Positions 25,660 through 34,493 of a stretch of 64,000 nt of DNA are shown piece by piece. The notes below the pieces were generated by a model. It ran no database searches. It saw nothing but the letters and a program-made list of their open reading frames with translations, and was not told where the DNA came from. How positions within the stretch are numbered: position 1 is the stretch's first letter; every line of letters begins with the position of its first letter. Both the position numbers and the translations under genes were made by a program. The DNA comes from Bacteroidales bacterium (GTDB lineage Bacteria; Bacteroidota; Bacteroidia; Bacteroidales; F082): contig WGCY01000049.1 of assembly GCA_015493525.1 (NCBI GenBank), forward strand, positions 62,001-126,000. The letters are read 5' to 3'.

Positions 25660-26507
25660 GAGCGGAAGAAGTTAATGAGTTGTGTTTTTTCATTTCCGGA
25701 AACATATTTCAGGTTGGAGATGAGCCATCCGGAGTTGCTGGTGTTCCGGTTGAAATAGCTCAACTCAAAATACCAGTGCGGTATTTGAAGAAAATGGAAT
25801 TTTACCGCATCAATACTCTTGAATGTCAACTTTCCGGTTTTCATTAAATAGAAAAACAGGGTCAGGTAATCGGGATGGTAATCCGTAGAAGCATAATATT
25901 CAATGTGCCTGGGGTCATCAAAAGCTTTGTTCAGGTTCATAAAATCCAGTTCGTGGCTTTGGGGATGCAGAAAATATTTCATATGGCCTGCTTTATTCTC
26001 AACCGGAAACAGGTTGTGCAGCGCATTGTCGTAAACATTGCTGATAATCCACTTGGAACCCAATCCGGCTTTTTCCACCGTAAGAAACAGTATCAAATGT
26101 ACCGGTTCGCCCTCATTTTCAAAAGTAGCAGAAACTTCGGCATACCAGTTTTTGTCCAGAAAATTAAGAAAAACGGGATGCTCCTTATTGGTAACATCTG
26201 CAATGAAAAATTGCTGTAATTTTCCGGAGGTACGTGGGTTTTGCCTGTCGAAAAGATAAGGAAACAACTTTTTGCGCAGTGCGTTGTTGTGGTAACGTTT
26301 GTCTGTTTTTTCCAAAGGCTTCCCATCCGGCGATTCTTCCATATTGAAGCGGTGAACAAACTGGTTTACCTGTTTGTTCATGGCGTACAGGTTGTGTTCA
26401 CCACCAAGCTGGCCGGAAGGGGCCAATGTTTGTGCCGAAAGGCTCATCCAGCCAAACGATAAAAAGGCAACTATCAAAAAATGAATTTTATAATTTTTTA
26501 TTCTCAT
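25644..26507 (-). CDS. Secreted protein of unknown function, paired with the LRR protein
   Basis: The product is 287 residues from the ATG at 26507; a TTG at 26531 would add eight residues before the signal peptide and is disfavoured. The signal peptide (IHFLIVAFLSFGWMSLSAQ) ends with AQ. The mature part is mixed alpha/beta with several aromatic-rich strands (FLDKNWYAEVSATFENEGEPVHLILFLTVEK; SKWIISNVYDN), which recall NTF2-like folds, but no known domain or catalytic motif is recognised. It lies 26 bp behind pgi and overlaps the LRR gene, so the three form one minus-strand operon. Confidence 0.7.
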   Translation of the reverse strand: MRIKNYKIHFLIVAFLSFGWMSLSAQTLAPSGQLGGEHNLYAMNKQVNQFVHRFNMEESPDGKPLEKTDKRYHNNALRKKLFPYLFDRQNPRTSGKLQQFFIADVTNKEHPVFLNFLDKNWYAEVSATFENEGEPVHLILFLTVEKAGLGSKWIISNVYDNALHNLFPVENKAGHMKYFLHPQSHELDFMNLNKAFDDPRHIEYYASTDYHPDYLTLFFYLMKTGKLTFKSIDAVKFHFLQIPHWYFELSYFNRNTSNSGWLISNLKYVSGNEKTQLINFFRSCSTK

Positions 26508-26533
26508 ATTTTTATTAAGGGGGGTATCCAATA

Positions 26534-27874
26534 TTAAAACCGCTGGCGTATTGTTTCCGTTTCCTTCTCAAAGCCGGGTTTTCCGAGCAAAGCAAACATA
26601 TTGCGTTTATAGGCTTCCACGCCCGGCTGGTTGAACGGGTTGATACCGAGCAGGTAACCACTTACGGCACAAGCCATTTCGTAAAAATAGACCAATTCGC
26701 CCAACACTTCTTCCGAAATTTCGGGAATGGTTACCTTCAGGTTGGGGACCCCGCCATCCACATGTGCCAGCGTAGTGCCCAGCTCGGCCATTTGGTTTAC
26801 CTCGTGAATCCGTTTTCCGGCAATGTAATTCAGCTTGTCCAGGTTGGCCGTATCGGATGGGATAATTAATTTATGCTTTGGTTTTTCCACCGAAAGCACT
26901 GTTTCAAACATAATCCGCATTCCCTCCTGAATGTATTGCCCCATGGAGTGCAGGTCGGTGGTATTGCTCACACCTGCCGGGAAAATACCTTTGTTTTCCT
27001 TGCCCTCACTTTCGCCATAAAGCTGTTTCCACCATTCGGTAAAATAAAACAGCTGCAGCTCATAATTCACCATGATTTCCGTGGTTTTTCCTTTGGCATA
27101 CAGCGCATTGCGCACAGCGGCATAAGCGGCAACAGGGTTTTCTTCAATCCGGGATGACGTAGCCGAAAATTCTGCCATATTTCGTGCCCCTTCTAGCAGT
27201 TGGCGTATGTTAAAACCGGCAATGGCAATGGGAAGCAATCCTACCGGTGTAAGTACGGAATAACGGCCCCCCACATCATCAGGGACGACAAACGTCTCAT
27301 AATTTTCCTCATCGGCAAGTTGTTTTAACGCGCCTTTTTCCTTGTCGGTGATGGCGATAATCCGCTGTCTGGCTTCGGTTTTTCCATATTTGTTTTCCAG
27401 ATGTTCGCGAAGAAAACGAAAAGCCAGGGCAGGCTCAGTGGTCGTCCCCGATTTGGAAACAACCGTTACCGTGTAGTCTTTTTCATCCAGTACCTGCAAC
27501 AACCCGGCAAGATAATCTTCGCTGATGTTATTGCCCGCAAAAAGCATGATGGGGTTTCCGGCTTTCTTTTTTAGCAAGTTGAAGCTTGGGGAAAGGGCCT
27601 CTATGATGGCCCTGGCACCAAGATAGGAACCACCGATACCCACGACCACGCTTACCTCCGACTTCTGGCGGAAACGGGCCGCGGCAGCTTCTATTTTGGC
27701 TATCAAAGCTTCCTCAACAGAAAAGGGCAGGTCAATCCAGCCCAAAAAATCATTGCCTTTGCCGGTACGCTCACGCAGTGCAAGAAAATGGCCGTCAATG
27801 GCTTCCTGGAAGTTGAAAATCTCTTGTTTCCCCACAAAATTCAGGGCATTATCGTAACTAAATTTCAGATTCAT
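26534..27874 (-). CDS. pgi: Glucose-6-phosphate isomerase
   Basis: At 446 residues this is the shorter type of PGI found in Firmicutes and Bacteroidota. It interconverts glucose-6-phosphate and fructose-6-phosphate. Visible motifs are VGIGGSYLGARAIIEALSP, the sugar-phosphate-binding SKSGTTTEPALAFR, GGRYSVLTPVGLLP, and the segment with the catalytic Glu, YGESEGKENKGIFPAG, followed by LHSMGQYIQEG. A conserved His and Lys (INPFNQPGVEAYK) lie near the C-terminus. It leads the operon with the two secreted proteins and complements the phosphofructokinase at 58322. Confidence 0.96.
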   Translation of the reverse strand: MNLKFSYDNALNFVGKQEIFNFQEAIDGHFLALRERTGKGNDFLGWIDLPFSVEEALIAKIEAAAARFRQKSEVSVVVGIGGSYLGARAIIEALSPSFNLLKKKAGNPIMLFAGNNISEDYLAGLLQVLDEKDYTVTVVSKSGTTTEPALAFRFLREHLENKYGKTEARQRIIAITDKEKGALKQLADEENYETFVVPDDVGGRYSVLTPVGLLPIAIAGFNIRQLLEGARNMAEFSATSSRIEENPVAAYAAVRNALYAKGKTTEIMVNYELQLFYFTEWWKQLYGESEGKENKGIFPAGVSNTTDLHSMGQYIQEGMRIMFETVLSVEKPKHKLIIPSDTANLDKLNYIAGKRIHEVNQMAELGTTLAHVDGGVPNLKVTIPEISEEVLGELVYFYEMACAVSGYLLGINPFNQPGVEAYKRNMFALLGKPGFEKETETIRQRF

Positions 27875-27987
27875 TTTGGTATAAATTTAAGGAAACAAAA
27901 ATACCAAATTATACGGAAATCATGGCTTTACTTACGGTAAAACCACAGCCAACCGGCAGTGTATTTTTGTCTGTTGGGTTTCTAAAG

Positions 27988-28494
27988 TCATTCAATACCC
28001 GCTCCCAGCGGATTTCTCTTATTTCCGGCATGCCTCCTTTTATGCATATACCTTTTTAGAAATTCCATTCGCAGCGAATCCATGGCCTGCATCTCATGCT
28101 TCATGTCAAAGACCTCTTTTTGCCACTCGTCAAAAAAATGGGCATTGTTGAAGAAGTTCAACATCATGGCCGAATCATTCAGATTGAAGTCAGGATTGCC
28201 AAAGACCTGCGACAATGAATCGGGAAGGTTTTCCCTGAAAAAAGGCATGAAATGACCCATCAGGCTGTCTAAGTTAATGTTGCCCTTACTGCTGTGGTTG
28301 CTGTATGTCCACTCATAAGTGGAATCGTAACGAATAATGTTTCCATTTTTGTCGTACGCCTTTTTTACATTTATATGAACCTGTGGTTTGTTGGCATGGC
28401 TGTCCTGTTTGTCAGTATGCACCCTTTGGGCATGCACTGCCATTCCGGCCAACAACAATAAAACTGACAAAATGATACTTTTTATCTTTTTCAT
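27988..28494 (-). CDS. Small secreted protein of unknown function
   Basis: The 168-residue product has a clear signal peptide ([23 protein letters not shown]). The mature protein has a short strand region with [19 protein letters not shown] and then a charged helical part rich in Met, Phe and Asn ([42 protein letters not shown]). It is not recognised as a known family. It stands upstream of pgi on the same strand, with a 113-bp gap, and is divergent from ruvB. Confidence 0.68.
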   Translation of the reverse strand: MKKIKSIILSVLLLLAGMAVHAQRVHTDKQDSHANKPQVHINVKKAYDKNGNIIRYDSTYEWTYSNHSSKGNINLDSLMGHFMPFFRENLPDSLSQVFGNPDFNLNDSAMMLNFFNNAHFFDEWQKEVFDMKHEMQAMDSLRMEFLKRYMHKRRHAGNKRNPLGAGIE

Positions 28495-28683
28495 GGCATT
28501 TGGTTTTTGGTTTAAAACAGCATCACAAAATTAACGCCAGTTTTACATTACTGTTGTGGGATTTTCATCCTAAAGTGCTGGATTTAAGATTATTTAACAA
28601 TCTAAACCGGCTATTGTCATCCGAAATATTCAGGTACGGCACCGATATGTTCCCGGTTTATCCGGTCATTGACAGTTTATCCC

Positions 28684-28691
28684 TATCTTTG
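28684..28691 (+). promoter_or_regulatory. Putative -7 element of the ruvB promoter
   Basis: TATCTTTG matches the Bacteroidota -7 consensus TAnnTTTG. It lies 48 bp before the ruvB ATG, so transcription would start near 28698. No well-spaced TTTG is seen upstream. The position argues against any longer RuvB N-terminus. Confidence 0.45.
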
Positions 28692-28739
28692 CCTGACCAG
28701 CCGGAAGCGGGCTGGTTAACAGACACTGAATCGATAGAA

Positions 28740-29762
28740 ATGAATGACAATCTGGATCCTACGGGCATAACACTGAGCAAAGCTGAAAAAGAATTGGAGA
28801 ATGTGCTGCGTCCCGGGCGTTTTGAAAGCTTTGCAGGCCAGCCGAAAGTGGTGGAGAACCTGAAAATCTTTGTGCAGGCTGCCAAAGAACGCGGTGATGC
28901 GCTGGACCATGTGTTGCTGCATGGCCCTCCGGGATTGGGAAAAACCACACTGTCGCACATTATCTCCAATGAACTGGGCGTAAACATCATCACCTCTTCC
29001 GGACCGGTACTGGACAAGCCCGGCGACCTGGCCGGACTGCTTACCAACCTCGAAGAAAATGATGTACTGTTTATCGATGAAATTCACCGGCTCAGCCCGG
29101 TGGTGGAAGAGTACCTTTATTCGGCCATGGAAGATTTCAAGATTGACATCATGATTGAAACCGGCCCCAATGCACGCTCGGTACAAATCAGCCTAAACCC
29201 GTTTACGCTGGTGGGTGCCACCACACGTTCGGGGCTGCTGACGGCACCACTACGTTCACGTTTTGGCATTACTTCACGTCTTTCCTATTACAATACCAAC
29301 ACACTGGCGGGGATTGTCAAGCGGTCTGCTTCTATCATAAAGGTGGAAATAGACAATGATGCAGCGATGGAGATTGCCGGCCGCAGCCGGGGAACGCCGC
29401 GTATCGCCAACCTTTTGCTACGCCGTGTCCGTGACTTTGCACAAATAAAAGGCAATGGCAATATTGATATGGCCATTTCAAAGATTGCACTGGAAGCACT
29501 GAATGTGGATAAATACGGACTGGATGAAATGGACAACCGCATCCTGACCGCCATTATCGAGAAGTTCAAAGGAGGCCCGGTGGGCATCACCACTATTGCA
29601 ACAGCCGTGGGCGAAGAAGCCGGTACCATCGAAGAAGTTTACGAACCTTTTCTCATTCAGGAAGGCTACATCATGCGTACACCACGCGGACGGGAAGCTA
29701 CCGAACTTGCTTACACACACCTCGGGAAAACCAAAAACCCCGGGCAGGGAAAATTGTTTTAA
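28740..29762 (+). CDS. ruvB: RuvB, Holliday junction branch-migration ATPase
   Basis: The 340-residue motor forms hexameric rings that pump DNA through RuvA-bound four-way junctions. Motifs include [15 protein letters not shown] (Walker A), [18 protein letters not shown] (Walker B), [20 protein letters not shown] (sensor 1 and arginine finger), and a C-terminal winged helix with [15 protein letters not shown]. The start is the ATG at 28740 (MNDNLDP); the frame is open further upstream to 28500 but that part carries no family similarity and contains the likely promoter. It is separated from ruvA (window start), as is common in Bacteroidota. Confidence 0.97.
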   Translation: MNDNLDPTGITLSKAEKELENVLRPGRFESFAGQPKVVENLKIFVQAAKERGDALDHVLLHGPPGLGKTTLSHIISNELGVNIITSSGPVLDKPGDLAGLLTNLEENDVLFIDEIHRLSPVVEEYLYSAMEDFKIDIMIETGPNARSVQISLNPFTLVGATTRSGLLTAPLRSRFGITSRLSYYNTNTLAGIVKRSASIIKVEIDNDAAMEIAGRSRGTPRIANLLLRRVRDFAQIKGNGNIDMAISKIALEALNVDKYGLDEMDNRILTAIIEKFKGGPVGITTIATAVGEEAGTIEEVYEPFLIQEGYIMRTPRGREATELAYTHLGKTKNPGQGKLF

Positions 29763-29813
29763 AACTTTTTTAATTGAAATTGCCTGAAGTTTAATACATT
29801 CCTATTCACAAGA

Positions 29814-29829
29814 TTAACTTTAAACAACT
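29814..29829. repeat. Orphan 16-bp copy of the IS right-end sequence
   Basis: TTAACTTTAAACAACT is identical to 8543-8558, the inner part of the right end of the IS at 7637-8560. It sits alone in the gap between ruvB and the tRNA, with no transposase or second end nearby. It may be the scar of a related IS or a chance AT-rich match. The rest of this 219-bp gap shows nothing but the tRNA promoter. Confidence 0.5.
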
Positions 29830-29940
29830 CAATGGTTAAAAACAGAATGAAGGGACACATTTTCGAATGAAATTCGTAACACAGCCACCATGCCTGACGG
29901 GATAAAAATCCGTTACAAAAACGCAACTTAAAAAAAACTT

Positions 29941-29969
29941 TTGCAGATTGATAATGTTTATTAATTTTG
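29941..29969 (+). promoter_or_regulatory. Promoter of the tRNA-Pro gene
   Basis: TTG at 29941-29943 (within TTTTG), an 18-bp spacer and TAATTTTG at 29962-29969 form a textbook Bacteroidota promoter. Transcription would begin a few bases before the tRNA at 29982. Confidence 0.7.
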
Positions 29970-29981
29970 CCGCCTGATTTT

Positions 29982-30056
29982 CGGGGTGTAGCGCAGCCCG
30001 GTTAGCGCGCGTCGTTCGGGACGACGAGGCCGGAGGTTCGAATCCTCTCACCCCGA
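29982..30056 (+). tRNA. tRNA-Pro (anticodon CGG)
   Basis: The 75-nt sequence folds as a standard cloverleaf: acceptor stem CGGGGTG / CACCCCG, D arm GCGC-GCGC, anticodon stem CGTCG / CGACG with loop TTCGGGA (anticodon CGG, reading CCG), and T arm GGAGG-TTCGAAT-CCTCT. Discriminator base A follows, and no CCA is encoded (ACTAC follows). The C1-G72 pair is usual for bacterial tRNA-Pro. Confidence 0.97.
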
Positions 30057-30061
30057 CTACT

Positions 30062-30100
30062 AAAAGGGATAACTTGTTGAATGACAGGTTATCCCTTTTT
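30062..30100 (+). terminator. Rho-independent terminator after tRNA-Pro
   Basis: A 12-bp perfect stem AAAAGGGATAAC (30062-30073) / GTTATCCCTTTT (30088-30099) with a 14-nt loop ends in a T-run, beginning six bases past the tRNA. The A-rich left side means it can also serve the convergent gene ending at 30135. Confidence 0.88.
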
Positions 30101-30134
30101 CTTTAAAAGGCTGAATAATGGGAAAGAGCGACTT

Positions 30135-31127
30135 TTATTGTACCAGCAGGTTGCATCCCCGCACATCGCTGTTGTCGAACCGGCCGAGGACTTCGAAATC
30201 GGTGGGGGTATGGAGCTTGCCCAAATCCTGTGTGGCAAGGAAAGAACAGCTGTGAATGTTGGTTAAATCAATCACGTTTATGCCACCGCTTTTGCTTTCC
30301 GGCATAAGGCCCAACGGGTCGTTTACATCACGAATAAGCACTTTCATCCAGGGGGGTGTTGAAAAAATCCCCTGACCTTTTGAGTAAGCCTGCGACAATA
30401 ATTCTGTCATTCCGTATTCCGAATAAATATTCTTCACCCCAAAGGCATTTTGCAATAGCAAATGTAATTCTTCGCGCACCATTTCGCGCCGCTTGCCTTT
30501 CATTCCGCCTGTTTCCATGAGCATCAATTCAGGGAAATCCATGGGAAACTGTTCGGCCAAATCCAGTAAAGCATACGTTACCCCCAACAGGATCACTTTC
30601 TTTTTCTGCTTTTTCAGTTTTACCAAAATGGCTGCCAGTTTATCGTAGTCGTGAAGATAAAAACCACTGTTTTTATCCCTGCTCAGATGGATGAGCCGGT
30701 CGGCCATGTACACCAGCGATGAGCCTGAACGCTCAAGATAAGAGGGCAACAAAGCGAGAACAACATAGTCCTGTGGATCCCCAAAAAACAACTCAAAACC
30801 GCGTATCATGCTTTGTTCGTACAACTTAAGGTTTTTAACAAGATGGTGGCTGGTCATCATTCCTGTGGTGCCACTGCTTTGAAAATCGGCTTCCGGTTCA
30901 AAGTCTCCGCAAACAATTTTATGGGTTTTAAAAAATTCGATGGGCAAAAAGGGAATTTCCCGGTAATCATTTACAGAAGCGATGTCCACGCCGAGCCTAT
31001 CCACAAATTCATGGTAAACTTTGTTATTGTCATATTGAAAATAAAAAATCTCCAATGCCAAAGCTTTAAAATCAGCTTCTGATTTTATGTTGAAGATTTT
31101 TTTCTCTATGGCGGCTGTTTTGTGCAT
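30135..31127 (-). CDS. LuxE-like acyl-protein synthetase / adenylate-forming acyltransferase
   Basis: The 330-residue protein belongs to the LuxE branch of the adenylate-forming superfamily. Its motifs are FQSSGTTGMMTSHH (phosphate-binding loop), YSEYGMTELLSQAY (the adenine-binding YGMTE motif) and a C-terminal basic segment DLGKLHTPTDFEVLGRFDNSDVRG with the hinge GRxDxxD-like pattern. In Vibrio, LuxE activates fatty acids for the aldehyde-forming complex; here no luxC or luxD partner is next to it. Bacteroidota often carry such orphan genes, probably activating an acid for lipid or pigment synthesis. The substrate is unknown. It is divergent from the lipoprotein gene at 31170. Confidence 0.82.
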   Translation of the reverse strand: MHKTAAIEKKIFNIKSEADFKALALEIFYFQYDNNKVYHEFVDRLGVDIASVNDYREIPFLPIEFFKTHKIVCGDFEPEADFQSSGTTGMMTSHHLVKNLKLYEQSMIRGFELFFGDPQDYVVLALLPSYLERSGSSLVYMADRLIHLSRDKNSGFYLHDYDKLAAILVKLKKQKKKVILLGVTYALLDLAEQFPMDFPELMLMETGGMKGKRREMVREELHLLLQNAFGVKNIYSEYGMTELLSQAYSKGQGIFSTPPWMKVLIRDVNDPLGLMPESKSGGINVIDLTNIHSCSFLATQDLGKLHTPTDFEVLGRFDNSDVRGCNLLVQ

Positions 31128-31169
31128 TCTGTTCGGTGATTGTTTGAAAATATGTATTTTTACCCCGTA

Positions 31170-31715
31170 ATGAAAACAGCCACAAAAATAGTTTTTATTC
31201 TCGTCTTTCTCTCGGCACAGCTACTGCTTTCCTGTCAGAAAAAAGAGCAGTTCCCCCTTATCCCCGTAATTCATTACAGCCGCTTCCTCGTTGAAATGGA
31301 TACTGCTACCCATGTTGCCCAACGCGGGATACTGGAGTTTACTTTTAAAGATGGCGATGGCGATATCGGGCTGCGTTCCACAGATATTTACCCCCCGTTC
31401 AATCCCGGAAGCAAGTATTATTACAACTTGATTATCAAATATTTCGAAAAACAATACGGTAAGTTTGTCGAAGTACCGCTGTTGGCATGGGACCCCGATT
31501 CCGCCCGTTACGACACCATGACCTTTAACGCGCGTATTCCGTGGCTTACGCCAAATCTGGGAAACAAGGCCATCTCGGGGACCATTCAGGATACCCTGTT
31601 CATTAACAACCCACTCTCCAAATTCGACACCATCAAATTTACTTTTTTTATCTACGACCGGGCTTTGCACAAAAGCAATGTGGACAGTACGCCGGAGATT
31701 ATCAGGAGATACTGA
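31170..31715 (+). CDS. Putative lipoprotein of unknown function
   Basis: From the ATG at 31170 the product is 181 residues, starting MKTATKIVFILVFLSAQLLLSC with a lipobox Cys at residue 22, so it is probably a lipoprotein of the outer membrane or periplasm. The mature part is all-beta in appearance, with a DGDGDIGL stretch that resembles calcium-binding Asp-rich loops, and ends HKSNVDSTPEIIRRY. Similar small lipoproteins are common in Bacteroidales, without a known role. An upstream TTG at 31140 would put residues before the signal peptide and is rejected. nadB follows after 69 bp. Confidence 0.7.
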   Translation: MKTATKIVFILVFLSAQLLLSCQKKEQFPLIPVIHYSRFLVEMDTATHVAQRGILEFTFKDGDGDIGLRSTDIYPPFNPGSKYYYNLIIKYFEKQYGKFVEVPLLAWDPDSARYDTMTFNARIPWLTPNLGNKAISGTIQDTLFINNPLSKFDTIKFTFFIYDRALHKSNVDSTPEIIRRY

Positions 31716-31762
31716 CCTGAAAAACTACATGAATTGTAATGCACGGGTATTTCTCTTTACCT

Positions 31763-31770
31763 TACCTTTG
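31763..31770 (+). promoter_or_regulatory. Putative -7 element of the nadB promoter
   Basis: TACCTTTG fits TAnnTTTG and lies 14 bp before the nadB start codon. A TTG occurs at 31734-31736, but the 26-bp spacing is longer than usual. Confidence 0.35.
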
Positions 31771-31784
31771 TAAGAAAATACTCC

Positions 31785-33356
31785 ATGAAACGCAAAGTTG
31801 ATTTTCTGGTTATCGGATCTGGCAGTGCCGGGCTGATTTTTGCTTTAAAAGTAGCCCCTTACGGGAAAGTGCTTGTCCTGACCAAAGACAAAATGGAATA
31901 CACGGCCACTTCGTTTGCCCAGGGAGGGGTGGCAGCCGTTATGTATTCGCCTGACAATTACGAAAAACACATTAAAGATACCTTGGAGGCCGGAGCAAAC
32001 ATCAACGATAAAGAGATTGTGCGAATCACTATTTCCGAAGCAGCCGACAGGGTAAAGGAGTTGATTGAATGGGGAACACAATTTGACAAAGAATCCTCCG
32101 GAAAGTACTCATTGGCACGTGAAGGGGGGCACTCTGAATACCGTATTTTACATCATCAGGATAACACAGGATTTGAAATCCAGCGTGCTTTGAGCGAGAA
32201 AGCCCGGCGGCATCCCAATATTGAAATTCTTGAGGAGTATTTTGCCATCGATTTAATTACACAGCATCATTTAAACGAAGAAGTAAACCGGCGGCGGAAA
32301 GACATTGCATGTTTTGGTGCTTATGCCATGAACATGAAAACCAATTGGGTGGAGACTATCCTGGCAAAAACCACTATGGTGGCCACCGGCGGTATGGGAA
32401 ATATTTATCAAACCACCACCAACCCGCTGGTAGCTACCGGCGATGGCCTGGCCATGGCCTATCGTGCCAAAGCTTATCTGGAAAATCTGGAATTTGTGCA
32501 GTTTCATCCTACCTCCTTATACAATCCCGGGGAGAAACCTTCCTTTTTAATTACGGAAGCCCTGCGGGGGGCCGGTGCCATCTTAAAAACCAGAAAAAAG
32601 AGAGCATTCATGAAAAAATACCATGAACTGGGTTCTCTCGCACCACGCGATATTGTGGCCCGTGCCATCGACAATGAAATGAAACTGTCGGGAGATGAGT
32701 TTGTGTACCTCGATGCCCGGAAGATCAGCAAGCACGAAATATTGCACCACTTTCCTACCATTTACGCCAAGTGCCTGAGTATCGGCATTGACATTACCAA
32801 AGAGATGATTCCTGTGGTCCCGGCAGCACATTATTCGTGTGGGGGAATCAAAACAGGCCCCTACGGGAAGACCACCATTCATCATCTTTATGCTGCCGGT
32901 GAGGTAGCCTGCACCGGTTTGCATGGTGCTAACAGGTTGGCTTCAAACTCTTTGCCCGAAGCTGCCGTTTTCTCCCATCGCGCAGCCTTAAAGGCGGTTG
33001 AGGAGGCAAAAGACATTGACTTCATAAAAGAAGTTCCCGAATGGGATGCCAAAGGCAGGGTGTTAAACGAAGAGATGATTTTGATTACACAGTCCAAAAA
33101 AGAGTTACAGTCCATTATGAGCAACTATGTGGGCATTGTCCGTTCCGACCTGCGCCTGAAACGGGCACACGACAGGCTTGAGATATTATACAAAGAGACA
33201 GAAGATTTATACGACAAATCCATTGTCTCCAAAGACATTTGCGAACTGCGCAACATGATCAATGTAGCTTATCTTGTCATCAAAATGGCCATGAGCCGCA
33301 AAGAGAGTATCGGACTTCATTATTCCATTGATTATCCTGAAAAAAAGAAAGAATAA
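31785..33356 (+). CDS. nadB: L-aspartate oxidase, first step of de novo NAD synthesis
   Basis: This 523-residue flavoenzyme oxidises L-aspartate to iminoaspartate for NadA. It shows the FAD-binding start FLVIGSGSAGL, the FAD/substrate region TSFAQGGVAAV, EGGHSEYRILHHQD, the GMGNIYQTTTNP segment, the active-site region RGAGAIL, and C-terminal CGGIKT and HGANRLASNSLPEAAVFSHRA. The last motif distinguishes NadB within the succinate dehydrogenase flavoprotein family. No nadA or nadC lies nearby. The next gene begins one base after its stop, so the two are co-transcribed. Confidence 0.93.
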   Translation: MKRKVDFLVIGSGSAGLIFALKVAPYGKVLVLTKDKMEYTATSFAQGGVAAVMYSPDNYEKHIKDTLEAGANINDKEIVRITISEAADRVKELIEWGTQFDKESSGKYSLAREGGHSEYRILHHQDNTGFEIQRALSEKARRHPNIEILEEYFAIDLITQHHLNEEVNRRRKDIACFGAYAMNMKTNWVETILAKTTMVATGGMGNIYQTTTNPLVATGDGLAMAYRAKAYLENLEFVQFHPTSLYNPGEKPSFLITEALRGAGAILKTRKKRAFMKKYHELGSLAPRDIVARAIDNEMKLSGDEFVYLDARKISKHEILHHFPTIYAKCLSIGIDITKEMIPVVPAAHYSCGGIKTGPYGKTTIHHLYAAGEVACTGLHGANRLASNSLPEAAVFSHRAALKAVEEAKDIDFIKEVPEWDAKGRVLNEEMILITQSKKELQSIMSNYVGIVRSDLRLKRAHDRLEILYKETEDLYDKSIVSKDICELRNMINVAYLVIKMAMSRKESIGLHYSIDYPEKKKE

Positions 33357-33357
33357 A

Positions 33358-33876
33358 ATGGCTTTGATAAAATCCGCAAGAGGAAAAACCCCTCGTTGGG
33401 GCCGGGCGTGTTATCTCGCTGAAAATGCCACCCTGGCGGGGGATGTGGTCCTTGGCGATGGGTGCAGCGTATGGTTCAATGCCGTACTTCGCGGCGACGT
33501 GCACTATATCCGCATTGGCGATAATGTGAACATCCAGGATGGTGCTATCGTTCACTGTACCTACCAAAAATATCCCGTGAATATTGGGAACAATGTCTCC
33601 ATTGCCCACGGGGCCATTGTTCACGGCTGCACCATTCACGACAATGTTCTCATCGGCATGGGGGCCATTGTCATGGACAATGTAATCGTTGAAAGCAACT
33701 CGGTGATTGCTGCCGGAGCGGTGGTGGCGAAAAATACCGTGGTAAAATCCGGAAGTGTCTATGCCGGCATCCCTGCCAGAAAAATCAAAGAGGTTGACAA
33801 ACGGACACTGGAGGAAGATGTGCTGCGGATAGCAAAAAATTACAAGATTTATTCCGGTTGGTACCGGGAAGGGTAA
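33358..33876 (+). CDS. Gamma-carbonic-anhydrase-like hexapeptide-repeat protein
   Basis: The 172-residue left-handed beta-helix protein resembles the YrdA/PaaY/CaiE group. Hexapeptide repeats run through about residues 20-150. Three His that would bind zinc between subunits are present (IQDGAIVH, then SIAHGAIVHGC). Members are trimers; some have carbonic anhydrase or thioesterase activity, but many are unassigned. ATG at 33358 starts one base after the nadB stop; an ATG further upstream (33328) would overlap nadB and adds a basic stretch absent in relatives. The link to nadB is probably only transcriptional. Confidence 0.88.
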   Translation: MALIKSARGKTPRWGRACYLAENATLAGDVVLGDGCSVWFNAVLRGDVHYIRIGDNVNIQDGAIVHCTYQKYPVNIGNNVSIAHGAIVHGCTIHDNVLIGMGAIVMDNVIVESNSVIAAGAVVAKNTVVKSGSVYAGIPARKIKEVDKRTLEEDVLRIAKNYKIYSGWYREG

Positions 33877-33933
33877 ACGTTGCCTTTTCATTCTCCGGCA
33901 AAAGATATTACTTTTGCCCCAAAAATAATTGTC

Positions 33934-34476
33934 ATGCAGGTTGTTTCCATCATCATCCTTTTTATACTGTCGTTTCAGGTAATGCCTGTGGCCGTAGGGA
34001 TAAATACCAAAAAGACACCGGCATTTCAATGGATAAGCGGCGTTTTGTTGATTGTTTTGGGGCAACTGTTGCTGTTCCTGATAGGAATATGGCTGGGAAA
34101 CCGGTTTATGCACCTGTTGACAGGGATAAAAACATATATACTTTTCATCGGATTTTTCCTGATGTCCGTGCGTTTCAACATGGAAGCTTTTAAGGTGAGG
34201 AAAGGAGAGCGCACCTATGCCATTGGCAAAAGCACAAGGTATATCATTCCGGCGGTTGCACAGGCAGTCAATACCTTTCTTGCAGGTATTTTGTTTTATT
34301 TTATGCCGGGGACACCGGGCAACGACGTGGCTTATCTTGCCGCATTTTCTTTCGTGCTCGCTGTACTCTTTGCGATAATAAAGAATAAAAAGCTGGCTTT
34401 GCCTGCTATTTCACTTTTGTATATGATGGGCGGCGGTACACTCATGGCCGTCTCGTTTTATTTTATTTTTGTTTAA
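33934..34476 (+). CDS. Six-helix membrane protein, MntP-like
   Basis: From ATG 33934 (MQVVSIIILFILSFQVMPVAVG) the protein has 180 residues and about six hydrophobic helices. The layout, with small-residue-rich helices in two similar halves, recalls the manganese exporter MntP, but the two conserved Asp of that family's helices 1 and 4 are not clearly present, so a function cannot be assigned. Upstream starts at 33880 would add a soluble leader. It lies between the carbonic-anhydrase-like gene and the secreted nuclease, all on the plus strand with short gaps. Confidence 0.6.
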   Translation: MQVVSIIILFILSFQVMPVAVGINTKKTPAFQWISGVLLIVLGQLLLFLIGIWLGNRFMHLLTGIKTYILFIGFFLMSVRFNMEAFKVRKGERTYAIGKSTRYIIPAVAQAVNTFLAGILFYFMPGTPGNDVAYLAAFSFVLAVLFAIIKNKKLALPAISLLYMMGGGTLMAVSFYFIFV

Positions 34477-34493
34477 TTGTTAATTATCATTTT

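Noticed and set aside
28500-28739. An 80-residue N-terminal extension of RuvB (TTG at 28500)
   Set aside because: Sequence has no family similarity and contains the likely promoter -7 box; the ATG at 28740 gives the normal RuvB length.
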